Part shown: positions 1 to 7,456 of the stretch, piece by piece
How positions within the stretch are numbered: the stretch's first letter is position 1
Layout: each line of letters opens with the position of its first letter
NCBI GenBank assembly: GCA_964625145.1
Contig: CAZVAQ010000032.1
Coordinates: forward strand, 1-29,789
DNA: 29,789 bases
Direction of reading: 5' to 3'
DNA from: CAYTRP01 sp964625145
Lineage (GTDB): Bacteria > Sumerlaeota > Sumerlaeia > SLMS01 > JAHLLQ01
Position numbers and translations under genes: made by a program
The notes under the pieces: generated by a model
Database searches by the model: none
What the model saw: the letters and a program-made list of their open reading frames with translations, nothing else
Told to the model about the DNA's origin: nothing

Positions 1-790
1 CGGGGATCAGTCCTTCCACGCCATTGATCAGGAGATGAGCCGCCACCGATCCCATCGTCTCGGCCGGATGAACCGCCGTTGAGAGCGCGGGAGAAACCGA
101 TTCGGCCAGGTCCATGTCGTCGCCAAAACTGATGACCGAGACCTGCTGCGGAATGGAAATCCCCATCGCGCCGAGTACCCTGATCAGACGCACGGCAACG
201 CCATCATGCAGACAGACAAAGGAATCCGGCGCGTGGGGCTGCGTGTAGACTTGCTCCAGGCGCACTCTCAAGTCGGCTTCATGGTAGAGATCAATGAACC
301 GCTCGGGCGGAACAGCGATGCCCGCGTGCAGGCATGCCATGCAGAAGCCGAGGTAGCGCTCGTGCTCCGTGCTGCTCATGCTGATCTCGCCGAGGAAAGC
401 AGGACGCCGGCGACCGTGATCCAACAAGAGTCGCGTGGCTGCGTACATTCCTCCATAGTTGTCGATAACGCACGAGTTGACGGACAGGTGCTCGTGGTAG
501 TGTCCTATCATGACATGAGGCATGGTGGAGAGTGGGGGCGTCAGCAACAGCTCGGCCATCTCACGATTCGGCCGGTAGGGTTGGATTGCGACGCCCGCCA
601 AGGATGAGCCCAGCATCTTGATCAGCCGCAGTGTTTCCGCCCGGGGATCGATCGGGATGACACCGCTCACCATCTCGTATCCGCGCTCCTCCACGGCGGC
701 TCGCAACCCGCTGAGTATGCGACGCTCGATGGGATGATCGATGCCCTGTTCCAACAGGCACAGGATCCTGGAAGGCCTCTTCGTAGTCAT
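1..790 (-). CDS. LacI-type sugar-sensor domain protein without HTH (partial)
   Basis: The reading frame is open to the left edge, so the C-terminus is missing; 263 codons are visible. From the start the protein reads directly into the first strand of a periplasmic-binding-like fold (MTTKRPSRILCLLE...), then shows Peripla_BP_3/LacI features: VIDNYGGMYAATRLLLDHGRRRPAFLG, an E-R-Y-x-GF segment, and P-x-x-V-S-V-I-S-F-G-D-D followed by an S-P-x-L-S-T-A stretch. Regulators of the LacI family normally carry about 55-60 residues of helix-turn-helix before this point; none is present. The ATG overlaps the stop codon of the upstream ArsR-type gene (ATGA), so the two are co-translated, and upstream of that ATG the frame leads into the ArsR gene. 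The likely role is cytoplasmic sugar sensing, possibly acting on the coupled HTH protein. The family call is good; the lack of DNA binding and the partnership are inference. Confidence 0.75.
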   Translation of the reverse strand, partial: MTTKRPSRILCLLEQGIDHPIERRILSGLRAAVEERGYEMVSGVIPIDPRAETLRLIKMLGSSLAGVAIQPYRPNREMAELLLTPPLSTMPHVMIGHYHEHLSVNSCVIDNYGGMYAATRLLLDHGRRRPAFLGEISMSSTEHERYLGFCMACLHAGIAVPPERFIDLYHEADLRVRLEQVYTQPHAPDSFVCLHDGVAVRLIRVLGAMGISIPQQVSVISFGDDMDLAESVSPALSTAVHPAETMGSVAAHLLINGVEGLIP

Positions 791-1746
791 GACCCGGCCA
801 TATCCTTTTCGTCCTCAATGGTTTCACGATAGGAGATCGTGGCTCGAAAGTCCTGCTTATACATGCCAAAGGCTTTGCCGAAAATGATCAAGCCGGCAGA
901 CCGACTGCCGTCGCCGGTGACTGACAGCACCACCTCCAGCGGCTTCATTGGCGTCAGGCCCAGATCCTGGATGCACAGGGGCGCCAAAGGCTGTGAGTTC
1001 AGCAGCGTCTCGGTGCGCCCAATCTCAACCTGGAGCAACCGGCCACTCGATGCCAATTCGCGCGGAAGCCATTCGGGCATTGGTGCCGCAGGCGCAAGGC
1101 TCGGCGCCGAATCGATCGTGACCAATCCGAGCTCCTTGCCATTGATGCGCAGGTCGAGGCGCGACGCGCGACCCGGACCGGGAAAGGCGACGCTCACTTC
1201 CATGGAGAGCCTTAGTGATTGGGCTTCGTGGTCGGCGGGCACATTGTACGGAAACAAATATCTCACCCGCCCCTCCTCCAGCACGAGGAGTTCCGCCTCC
1301 ATCCTGATCGGGTGATAGAAGCGGCTTACGTCCTCGGTGGAGGCGATGACGCGAGCCTTGTTTGCCATGAGGCTCCGTCCGGAACACTCGATCATCGTAT
1401 AATGGCCAACGGGTACGTTTACGTCGAACTCCTCGACAACTGTTGCCTCTTCCTCGCCGCCCCAATCGATTTCCACCGAATCATAGAGAGTGTATGAAAG
1501 CTTCTGGACCCCTTGCGGTGTCTTGACCTGGCGATACGATATCAGGCCGGCTTCCTCAAGCTGCTGAATATAGACAGTTGCCGTTGGTTGGGAAACACCA
1601 ATCTGCCGGGCGATTTCCGAAACTCCGAGAGGGCGCTCCGCCAGCAATCGCATGATACGAATGCGGGATTCATTGCTCAGGGCCTTCAAGACCCCGAGGG
1701 CCTTCTTCGCCGGAACACGGAGTGGAAAACGGGCGATTTCACTCAT
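787..1746 (-). CDS. ArsR-type winged-helix regulator with large C-terminal effector-like domain
   Basis: With the ATG at 1746 the protein is 319 residues. Residues about 14-95 form an ArsR-like winged helix (VLKALSNESRIRIMRLLAER, then a recognition helix in GVSQPTATVYIQQLEEAGLI). The remaining roughly 220 residues are predicted beta-rich, with F-Y-H-P, an R-Y-L-F-P-Y segment, LDLRINGKELG and LIIFGKAFGMYKQDF. This layout resembles ArsR-family regulators of about 310-320 residues known from sugar-utilising Firmicutes, which supports the 1746 start. No cysteine metal-site motif is seen, so metal sensing is unlikely. The frame stays open upstream to a GTG at 1956, but that extension has no recognisable domain. 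No strong ribosome binding site precedes 1746. The gene is translationally coupled (ATGA) to the LacI-type sensor. The ligand and operator are unknown. Confidence 0.75.
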   Translation of the reverse strand: MSEIARFPLRVPAKKALGVLKALSNESRIRIMRLLAERPLGVSEIARQIGVSQPTATVYIQQLEEAGLISYRQVKTPQGVQKLSYTLYDSVEIDWGGEEEATVVEEFDVNVPVGHYTMIECSGRSLMANKARVIASTEDVSRFYHPIRMEAELLVLEEGRVRYLFPYNVPADHEAQSLRLSMEVSVAFPGPGRASRLDLRINGKELGLVTIDSAPSLAPAAPMPEWLPRELASSGRLLQVEIGRTETLLNSQPLAPLCIQDLGLTPMKPLEVVLSVTGDGSRSAGLIIFGKAFGMYKQDFRATISYRETIEDEKDMAGS

Positions 1747-2295
1747 GGGGGACGGAACAACTGGTTCGGGTTGTCGCCGCTCGCATATCGCGGCTTCGAG
1801 CAGGTAAACGGACGAACGGATTCTTTCTAGTTTGGTTCCGCGAAGCAAGGCGAGATGCATCCCAAGAATCAAGATCCGGTGGTCAATATTCGGAGCGATA
1901 ACCGCGGCGCCCCACCGTTCACTATCTGAATCCGATTTGCTATTTGCACCGGACACCGCATCATTCGGGACACGCCGGCTTGATGTCTTCCTGGTTTCCC
2001 GCCGCGGCCGCTTGTCCCCGGTCGCCGCAGTTGCTCATTCGAGAGCAAGTTTGGTTATTTTGCGCCAGTTGACTACCTCAAGACCTGGACCATCCACGGG
2101 GACTTTCTGGCCGGCAGGGTTGCAAGCGGCGTCTGGTGGGCTTTGTCCTCGTGCATCGGCCGCGGGCACGGGTCCCAGCGAAGCGCAGCGGCTGGAAATG
2201 GCCCCGCGCCTTCATCTTGCCGTTGCCCGCCGGGGAAAGACCGGGGGAGAGGATGGGTCCCGTTTTCGACGATTCCCCTTCTTCGAGGCACTTTC
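1747..2295. other. Divergent intergenic region between regulator and serine hydrolase
   Basis: These 549 bases separate the leftward regulator from the rightward hydrolase. Both strands have open frames (leftward back to a GTG at 1956, rightward from 2143), but they look like extensions of the flanking genes without domains. I see no convincing sigma-70 promoter pair, operator palindrome or RNA. A GAGG at 2285-2288, seven bases before the ATG at 2296, is the ribosome binding site of the hydrolase. Confidence 0.4.
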
Positions 2296-4236
2296 ATGCG
2301 TCTTTCGATGGTTTTACTTCTCGCGGGTTGTGTGTTGGGTTTTGCCGGTTGTCAGAGTACGGCCAAGGTGGCGCGGTCGCCGTGGACTGCGCCTGAGGCG
2401 CCGGATATTGAGCGGCTGATGGATGCCTACAGCCGGGAGGGGATGTTCAATGGGATCGCGTTGGTGGCGCGCAATGGAGAGGTGATCTTTGAGAAGGGGT
2501 ACGGCTATGCGAATGCGGAGTGGGAGGCACCGGTGGACCGGCACACGAAGTTCCGGCTGGCGTCGGTGACAAAGCAGTTCACGGCGATGATGATCCTGCA
2601 ACTGGCAGAGGAGGGGAAGTTGTCGCTGGATGACAAGATTTCGGATCATCTGAAGTGGTATCGCGAGGACACGGGCAATCGGATCACGATTCATCATCTG
2701 CTGACGCACACGTCGGGGATTCCGAACTATTCGGCTTTCAGCGGATTCTTTCCGGGTGAGAGCAGGAAGACGCATGATATGCAGGCGTTCGTGAAGGAGT
2801 TCTGCTCGCGGGATCTGGAGTCGGAGCCGGGGGAGCGTTATTCGTACTGCAACTCGGGCTACTACATCCTGGGGGCGATCCTGGAGGAGATCGAAGGGAA
2901 GCCGTGGGAGGATGTGGTGAAGGAGCGGATCACGGAGCGTGGCGGCATGCCGGACACGGGCGCGTACACGCACACGCAATTGATGCCGCGGCGGGCGCAG
3001 GGATATTGGCGCGATGGCGAGGGCGTTTACCAGCCGATCGGCTACCAGGACATGACGATCTGGCGCGCGGCGGGGTCGATGTATTCGACCGCCAATGACA
3101 TGCTGCGGTGGGATACGGTGCTGAGGGAGAATGTGCTGCTGAGTCCCGAGTGGCAGGAGAAGATGTTCAGCCGCCAGCATGGCAACTATGGCTATGGCGT
3201 GAATGTGATCGATGTGGAGAACGCGCGGGGCGAGACGGTGCGGTACATGGGGCATTCGGGTTTCTACGGGGGCTTCAACAATTACTTCGCGCACTTCCCG
3301 GAGACGGGCGAGGTGGTGATCCTGCTCAACAATGGCGGGCGCACGGAGATCAACACGATCCGCGACGGGGTCATCAACATCCTGCTGGGGAATCCGTACA
3401 GCCTGCCGATGAAGTCCTTTGCCCTACATTCCGTCGGCGATGAACCGCGATTGGCGATCAGCAAGATCTCCGAGCACGGCGTGATTGGTTCGGATGATGC
3501 GACATTCCGGCCGGTGAAGGGTGCGGCGGGGACGACGATTTATTCCATGAACTTCCTGGTGCACGATGGCGAGAGGGTCTACTACGCGAACACAACGGGC
3601 GGGGATGCGCGCATTGACAGCGGTGACGTGACGGCTACGGAAACCTCCCTTCGCAACAAGGGCATGAAGTACAGCAGCACCGATTGGCTCACGTCGGACC
3701 TCGACATCTCGGTGACGGGGGATGAGGTGCCGCGGCTGGAGGTTGCATGGACGTTCCACAACAGCAGCAACGCGAGCAAGCCGGTGCGCATGATGTGGTT
3801 CACGGACGTGGACTTGACGACAGCGGGCTCCTCGTCCTCGGAGGACCGGCTCGCGTTTGTGCCGAAGCCGAATGCCGCGGCTGAGAAGATGCTACTGGCG
3901 GTGAATCATGCGGAGGATGGCAAGCTGGATAGCACGACGGGATTGGCCTTCCGTGTGGAGGGCGTGCCGCATCACCTGTTTGGCGTGGCGGGGGACGCGG
4001 GTGCCTCGGGGTACTGGCGCAGCAGCGTGCCGTTTGAGTCGATCGGTCCCCGCGCGGCCGGTTACAAGATTCCGGAGGAGCTGCGCGGCAAGACGCAGCA
4101 TGATGAGGACGGTGATGGCGTGACCGATGGGCAGCGGGATGTGGGCGTGTCGGCCGAGGCGAATCTGGAGCTGCCCGCTCGCGGATCCCAGACGGTGCGG
4201 TTCGTGGTGGATTTTGGGGTTGATGTGAAGCTGTGA
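2296..4236 (+). CDS. Serine hydrolase, beta-lactamase/PBP4-like family, lipoprotein
   Basis: The protein has 646 residues. The N-terminus is a lipoprotein signal peptide with two possible lipobox cysteines, C12 (LAGC) and C19 (FAGC). Residues about 35-365 are a class C beta-lactamase-like serine hydrolase domain: catalytic S90-V-T-K93 (SxxK), Y184-C-N186 (YxN) and H320-S-G322 (HxG in place of KTG). Family members include D-amino-acid peptidases, esterases and beta-lactamase-like enzymes; the substrate cannot be read from sequence. Residues about 370-646 form an additional region without a recognised domain, probably beta-rich, ending with a D-x-D-G-D-G-V-x-D calcium-loop-like motif near residues 603-611. 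The ATG at 2296 is chosen over the open frame from 2143 because it starts the signal peptide and follows GAGG. It is transcribed alone, facing away from the regulator pair. Confidence 0.85.
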   Translation: MRLSMVLLLAGCVLGFAGCQSTAKVARSPWTAPEAPDIERLMDAYSREGMFNGIALVARNGEVIFEKGYGYANAEWEAPVDRHTKFRLASVTKQFTAMMILQLAEEGKLSLDDKISDHLKWYREDTGNRITIHHLLTHTSGIPNYSAFSGFFPGESRKTHDMQAFVKEFCSRDLESEPGERYSYCNSGYYILGAILEEIEGKPWEDVVKERITERGGMPDTGAYTHTQLMPRRAQGYWRDGEGVYQPIGYQDMTIWRAAGSMYSTANDMLRWDTVLRENVLLSPEWQEKMFSRQHGNYGYGVNVIDVENARGETVRYMGHSGFYGGFNNYFAHFPETGEVVILLNNGGRTEINTIRDGVINILLGNPYSLPMKSFALHSVGDEPRLAISKISEHGVIGSDDATFRPVKGAAGTTIYSMNFLVHDGERVYYANTTGGDARIDSGDVTATETSLRNKGMKYSSTDWLTSDLDISVTGDEVPRLEVAWTFHNSSNASKPVRMMWFTDVDLTTAGSSSSEDRLAFVPKPNAAAEKMLLAVNHAEDGKLDSTTGLAFRVEGVPHHLFGVAGDAGASGYWRSSVPFESIGPRAAGYKIPEELRGKTQHDEDGDGVTDGQRDVGVSAEANLELPARGSQTVRFVVDFGVDVKL

Positions 4237-4268
4237 CGGCGGGGCTGAATTGGCTTGCCGGTCAATCA

Positions 4269-4294
4269 GGCCCGGGCTCTTTGGAGTCCGGGCC
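4269..4294 (+). terminator. Terminator-like hairpin after the serine hydrolase gene
   Basis: An inverted repeat with arms GGCCCGGGCTC and GAGTCCGGGCC and a TTTG loop gives an 11-bp stem with one G-T wobble, 32 bases after the hydrolase stop. It is followed by a weakly T-rich stretch (TTCCTGTGTTT) rather than a clean U tract. Position and stem strength suggest termination before the iron-uptake operon. Confidence 0.6.
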
Positions 4295-4522
4295 TTCCTG
4301 TGTTTGGCGGCGCCGATCCGGGGAGTGGCGCCGGCGGTTTATTGATATGCCAAAACTCCCATTGACCCGGGGGTGGGGATGTTGGTTTCTCCACTTGTCG
4401 GCGAGGGGATGGACTGCCTTTCAAATGAGACAGATGGGGGCCAAGTTATCTGGATAGTCGGTATTGAGGAAGAAGGGCAGCAGGTATCACGGGACGGAGT
4501 GAATCAGCAGCGAGGTCGGCAA

Positions 4523-4762
4523 ATGGGTCACCACGAACGCTTCTCCAGCCTTTGCAGTCTCTCCCGCGGCCAGTGCGCCGTGGTTGAGGGGCTTGAATGT
4601 GACTGTGCCGATTCGTGCCGGTTGGAGGAGATGGGTTTCCGGGCGGGGGAGATGGTGACGATGCTGATGCCGGGATGCCCGAGCGCGGTGGCTGTTGGGG
4701 AGACGCGCTTGATGGTGAGCAGCGAGTTGCTGCGCGGGATTCGGATCACCCCCTTGGGTTGA
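4523..4762 (+). CDS. feoA: FeoA-domain protein (first copy)
   Basis: A 79-residue SH3-like FeoA protein. It shows the family pattern of an opening segment (SLCSLSRGQCAVVEGL), the central R-L-E-E-M-G-F-R-A-G-E-M-V block and a closing V-G-E-T-R-L-M-V-S-S-E-L-L segment. FeoA proteins are small cytosolic partners of the FeoB iron transporter. The ATG at 4523 is preceded by GAGG (4512-4515) with a seven-base spacer; the longer open frame from 4373 adds non-family sequence and is not favoured. Cysteines at several positions (for example C-D-C-A-D-S-C) are notable. It is the first gene of feoA-feoA-feoB, seven bases before the second feoA. Confidence 0.8.
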   Translation: MGHHERFSSLCSLSRGQCAVVEGLECDCADSCRLEEMGFRAGEMVTMLMPGCPSAVAVGETRLMVSSELLRGIRITPLG

Positions 4763-4769
4763 TGCACAC

Positions 4770-5003
4770 ATGTCGAAAAACTTGGCGGAGTTGACGGTCG
4801 GCCAGCGGGGCGTGATTCGCGATGTCGACGGCGAGCCGGACCTTATCCAGCGTCTGATGGAGTTGGGGCTGACGGACGTGGAAGAGGTGGAATTGGTGCG
4901 GTTTGCCCCGTTGGGCGATCCGCTGGAGATTCGTATTCGCGGTTACCTGTTGTCGCTGCGGCGGCACGAGGCGCGGGCCGTGTTGTTGGAGGAGGGGTCT
5001 TGA
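4770..5003 (+). CDS. feoA: FeoA-domain protein (second copy)
   Basis: A 77-residue FeoA-family protein. It contains the conserved opening L-x-x-L-T-V-G-Q-R-G-V-I, the R-L-M-E-L-G-L-T block and the closing D-P-L-E-I-R-I-R-G-Y-L-L-S-L-R segment, which together span the whole small SH3-like domain. It closely follows the first feoA and its stop codon overlaps the TTG start of feoB, so all three are one translationally linked unit. Of the two copies this one is nearer the canonical FeoA pattern (G-D-P-hydrophobic-E-I-R). It is expected to bind or modulate the cytosolic part of FeoB. Confidence 0.88.
   Translation: MSKNLAELTVGQRGVIRDVDGEPDLIQRLMELGLTDVEEVELVRFAPLGDPLEIRIRGYLLSLRRHEARAVLLEEGS
4988..4997 (+). 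promoter_or_regulatory. Ribosome binding site deciding the feoB TTG start
   Basis: The purine-rich GGAGGAGGGG lies inside the end of the second feoA. Its GGAGG core sits seven bases upstream of the TTG at 5000. It supports the unusual TTG start that overlaps the feoA stop codon. Confidence 0.7.
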
Positions 5004-7213
5004 AGACGGCCGAGCGCACGCGGCGGATTGCGCTGATCGGCAATCCGAACACGGGAAAGACAACCATCTTCAACCGGCTGACGGGTTTTCGCGCGCGGGT
5101 GGGGAACTACGCAGGCGTGACGGTGGAGCGCAAGGCGGCGCCGATCAAGGGATTGGATGCGGCGACGGAATTGATCGATCTGCCGGGTGCCTATAGCATC
5201 GCGGCGCGGTCGCCGGACGAGATGGTGACGGTGGATGTGTTGCTGGGCAATCGGCAGGAGGATCCCGAGCCGCCGGATGTCGTGCTCATCGTGGCGGATG
5301 CGTCGAACCTGGAGAGGAACATGTTCCTGGCCAGCCAGGTGATGGAGACCGGGCTGCCGTTCGCGTTGCTGCTGAACATGATGGACATCGCCGAAACGAA
5401 TGGCGTGACGGTGGATGCGGCGGAGTTGGAACGCCGATTGGGCGCACCGGTGTTCACGGTGGTCGGGACGAAGGGTTCGGGGTTGGATGCGCTGCGAACT
5501 TGGTTGGAGAGGGGCGAGTTTGCCGCATTGCGGAATGGCGGTTTCGTGGAGTTTCCGCCGGTGTTTGAGGAGGCGGTGAATGAGTTGGCCGCGGGCGTGG
5601 CGGCTCATGGATTGCCGGAGCGGGAATCGTCGCGCTTTCTGCTGCGGCGTGCGTTGCTTGAAACGGGTGGAATGGCGGAGAGGCGGTTGGTGCGCCACGG
5701 CGGCGAGGAAGTGGCGGCGCTGGTCAAGTCCGCGCGGGAGAAGGTGGAGGCGGCCGGCGCGCGCATGGTGAGCCTGGAGGCGAAGGCGCGGTACACGGCG
5801 ATCCGGCGGTTGCTGGATGGCGTGCGTGTGGCGGGGGAGAAGCGCGAGACGACTTCGGATCGGATCGATCGTTTCCTGCTCCAACCGGTGTGGGGGACGT
5901 TGGCGTTCGTGGTGGTGATGCTGCTGATCTTCCAGGCGATCTACTCGTGGTCGGCGCCTTTGATGGATTTGATCGATGGTGGGTTTGGGACCTTGGGGGA
6001 GATGCTGGAGGCGAGCCTGCCGCCGGGGCCGCTGGCGAGTTTTCTCGTGGGTGGCGTGATCGCGGGCGTCGGCGGGGTGCTGGTGTTTCTGCCGCAGATT
6101 CTGATGCTGTTCCTGTTCATCGCGATACTGGAGGATTGCGGGTACCTGGCGCGGGCGGCGTTTCTGGCGGACCGGTTGTTCAGCCGGATCGGTTTGTCGG
6201 GGCGGAGCTTCATCCCGCTGCTGGGCTCGTTTGCCTGTGCGATTCCGAGCGTGATGGCGACGCGGACGATATCTGACCGGCGGGAGAGANNNNNNNNNNG
6301 AGAACGGTTTGTGACGATCATGGTGGCGCCGTTGATGTCCTGCTCGGCGCGGTTGCCGGTTTATACGCTGATGATCGCGGCTTTCATCCCGAGCACGACC
6401 GTGGCGGGTTTTCTGAATCTGCAGGGGCTCGTGCTGTTTGCGATGTACCTGGTGGGGCCGATCGTCGCGGTGGGCGTGACGTTGTTGCTGCGGATGACGG
6501 TGCTGAAGGGGCCGAAGCCGGTGTTCCTGATGGAGCTGCCTCCGTATCGCCTGCCGGATTGGCGGGTGGTGTTTCATCGCTTGATGGAGCGTGCGGGCTT
6601 GTTCGTGAAGAAGGCGGGTACGGTGATCCTGGCGGTGTCGCTGTTGATCTGGGCGGCGAGTTACTATCCGCGGCCGGCGGAGTTGGAGAGCCAGGTGGCA
6701 GCGCCGTTCGAGGCGCAGATTGCAGCGACGGAATCCGCGGAGGAAGTCGCGGAGTTGGAAGCGGCGCGCGACCAGGCCGTCGCGACGGCTTACCTGCGGC
6801 AATCGGTGTTGGGACGCATGGGACGCATGATCGAGCCGGTGGTGATGCCGCTGGGATGGGATTGGCGCATTGGCATGGCGGTGATCGCCAGCTTTCCCGC
6901 GCGCGAGGTTGTGGTGGCGACGCTGGGCGTGATCTTCGAGGTGGGGAGCGATGCGGACGAGAGCAGCAGCGACCTGCAGGGGAAGCTGCAGACAGCGACC
7001 TGGCAGGATGGGAGGAACCTGTTCACGATTCCCGTCGCGGTCTCGATCATGGTGTTCTTTGCGCTGTGCGCGCAATGCGCGGCGACGTTGGCGGTGATCA
7101 AGCGCGAGACGAACTCATGGGGATGGCCGGTGCTCGCCTTTGCGTACATGACGACACTTGCGTGGCTTGGCGCATTTGTGACGTATCACGGGTTGGGTGC
7201 ATTGTTGGGGTGA
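5000..7213 (+). CDS. feoB: Ferrous iron transport protein B (GTP-dependent)
   Basis: The protein imports Fe(II) across the inner membrane. The N-terminal G domain shows G1 G14NPNTGKT21, G3 D60LPG63, G4 N126MMD129 and a G5-like segment near 156-162. A helical cytosolic linker follows. The transmembrane part has the Gate/FeoB_C segments, including GSFACAIPSVMATRTI and the family block MVAPLMSCSARLPVYTLMIAAF. At 737 residues the length is typical. The TTG start overlaps the feoA stop and follows a strong GGAGG. A 10-N run at 6290-6299 inserts four undefined residues between DRRER and ERFVTI. Homologues read D-x-R-E-R-hydrophobic-x-T-I without an insert, so these residues are probably a scaffolding artefact and the gene is intact. 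Confidence 0.95.
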   Translation: MKTAERTRRIALIGNPNTGKTTIFNRLTGFRARVGNYAGVTVERKAAPIKGLDAATELIDLPGAYSIAARSPDEMVTVDVLLGNRQEDPEPPDVVLIVADASNLERNMFLASQVMETGLPFALLLNMMDIAETNGVTVDAAELERRLGAPVFTVVGTKGSGLDALRTWLERGEFAALRNGGFVEFPPVFEEAVNELAAGVAAHGLPERESSRFLLRRALLETGGMAERRLVRHGGEEVAALVKSAREKVEAAGARMVSLEAKARYTAIRRLLDGVRVAGEKRETTSDRIDRFLLQPVWGTLAFVVVMLLIFQAIYSWSAPLMDLIDGGFGTLGEMLEASLPPGPLASFLVGGVIAGVGGVLVFLPQILMLFLFIAILEDCGYLARAAFLADRLFSRIGLSGRSFIPLLGSFACAIPSVMATRTISDRRERXXXXERFVTIMVAPLMSCSARLPVYTLMIAAFIPSTTVAGFLNLQGLVLFAMYLVGPIVAVGVTLLLRMTVLKGPKPVFLMELPPYRLPDWRVVFHRLMERAGLFVKKAGTVILAVSLLIWAASYYPRPAELESQVAAPFEAQIAATESAEEVAELEAARDQAVATAYLRQSVLGRMGRMIEPVVMPLGWDWRIGMAVIASFPAREVVVATLGVIFEVGSDADESSSDLQGKLQTATWQDGRNLFTIPVAVSIMVFFALCAQCAATLAVIKRETNSWGWPVLAFAYMTTLAWLGAFVTYHGLGALLG
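6290..6299. other. Assembly gap of 10 N within feoB
   Basis: Ten N bases join two contig ends. The left end finishes GGGAGAGA and the right end begins GAGAACGG. Both flanks encode Glu-Arg in the same frame, and the reading frame is kept across the gap. This fits a scaffold join at a short overlap rather than truly missing sequence. Confidence 0.95.
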
Positions 7214-7228
7214 TGGAGTGATTGGATC

Positions 7229-7378
7229 ATGGGCGAGTATGTGCAACATGCGGTGATTCTGGTGCTGGTCGTGGCGGCCGCGGCGTGGCTGGGTCGCGTG
7301 ATGTGGGTGGGCATGAGTGGGAAGAAGGGCGGAGGCGGCGGCGGATGCGGGCCGTGCGGGGGATGCGGGGGGAAGTGA
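7229..7378 (+). CDS. FeoB-associated Cys-rich small membrane protein
   Basis: A 49-residue ORF starts 15 bases after the feoB stop. It has one hydrophobic helix (residues about 7-27), then a basic turn (SGKKGG), a glycine run and a cysteine cluster C40-G-P-C43-G-G-C46-G-G-K. This layout (one TM helix, Gly-rich linker, CxxC/Cys-rich tail) matches the small FeoB-associated Cys-rich membrane proteins found after feoB in many genomes, whose role in iron transport is thought to be auxiliary. It ends the feo operon; its stop codon abuts the heptamer repeat tract. Confidence 0.8.
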   Translation: MGEYVQHAVILVLVVAAAAWLGRVMWVGMSGKKGGGGGGCGPCGGCGGK

Positions 7379-7419
7379 TGGAATTATGAATGTTGAATTA
7401 TGAATTATGAATTGTGAAG
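7378..7419. repeat. Tandem heptamer tract, consensus TATGAAT (about six units)
   Basis: Starting at the last base of the Cys-rich protein stop codon, seven-base units run in phase: ATGGAAT, TATGAAT, GTTGAAT, TATGAAT, TATGAAT, TGTGAAG. Two adjacent units are perfect and the others differ at one or two positions. It lies between the feo operon and the convergent glycosidase gene. Related heptamers with an ATGAA core occur at 13532 and 16001. Confidence 0.8.
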
Positions 7420-7456
7420 TTAATTTACATTCGAGGCTTGGGTGGGAATTGTTTGT

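Noticed and set aside
1747..1956. An N-terminal extension of the ArsR-type regulator starting at GTG 1956
   Set aside because: The extra 70 residues have no recognisable domain, and the family's usual length fits the ATG at 1746. Kept only as an alternative.
4295..4522. Fur box upstream of the feo operon
   Set aside because: No GATAATGATwATCATTATC-like palindrome is visible; the region is GC-rich without such symmetry.
4943..7075. A 710-codon open frame on the minus strand opposite feoB
   Set aside because: Its product is almost only Arg, His, Gln and Pro, has no domain, runs through the N gap and mirrors the codon bias of feoB. It is an antisense shadow.
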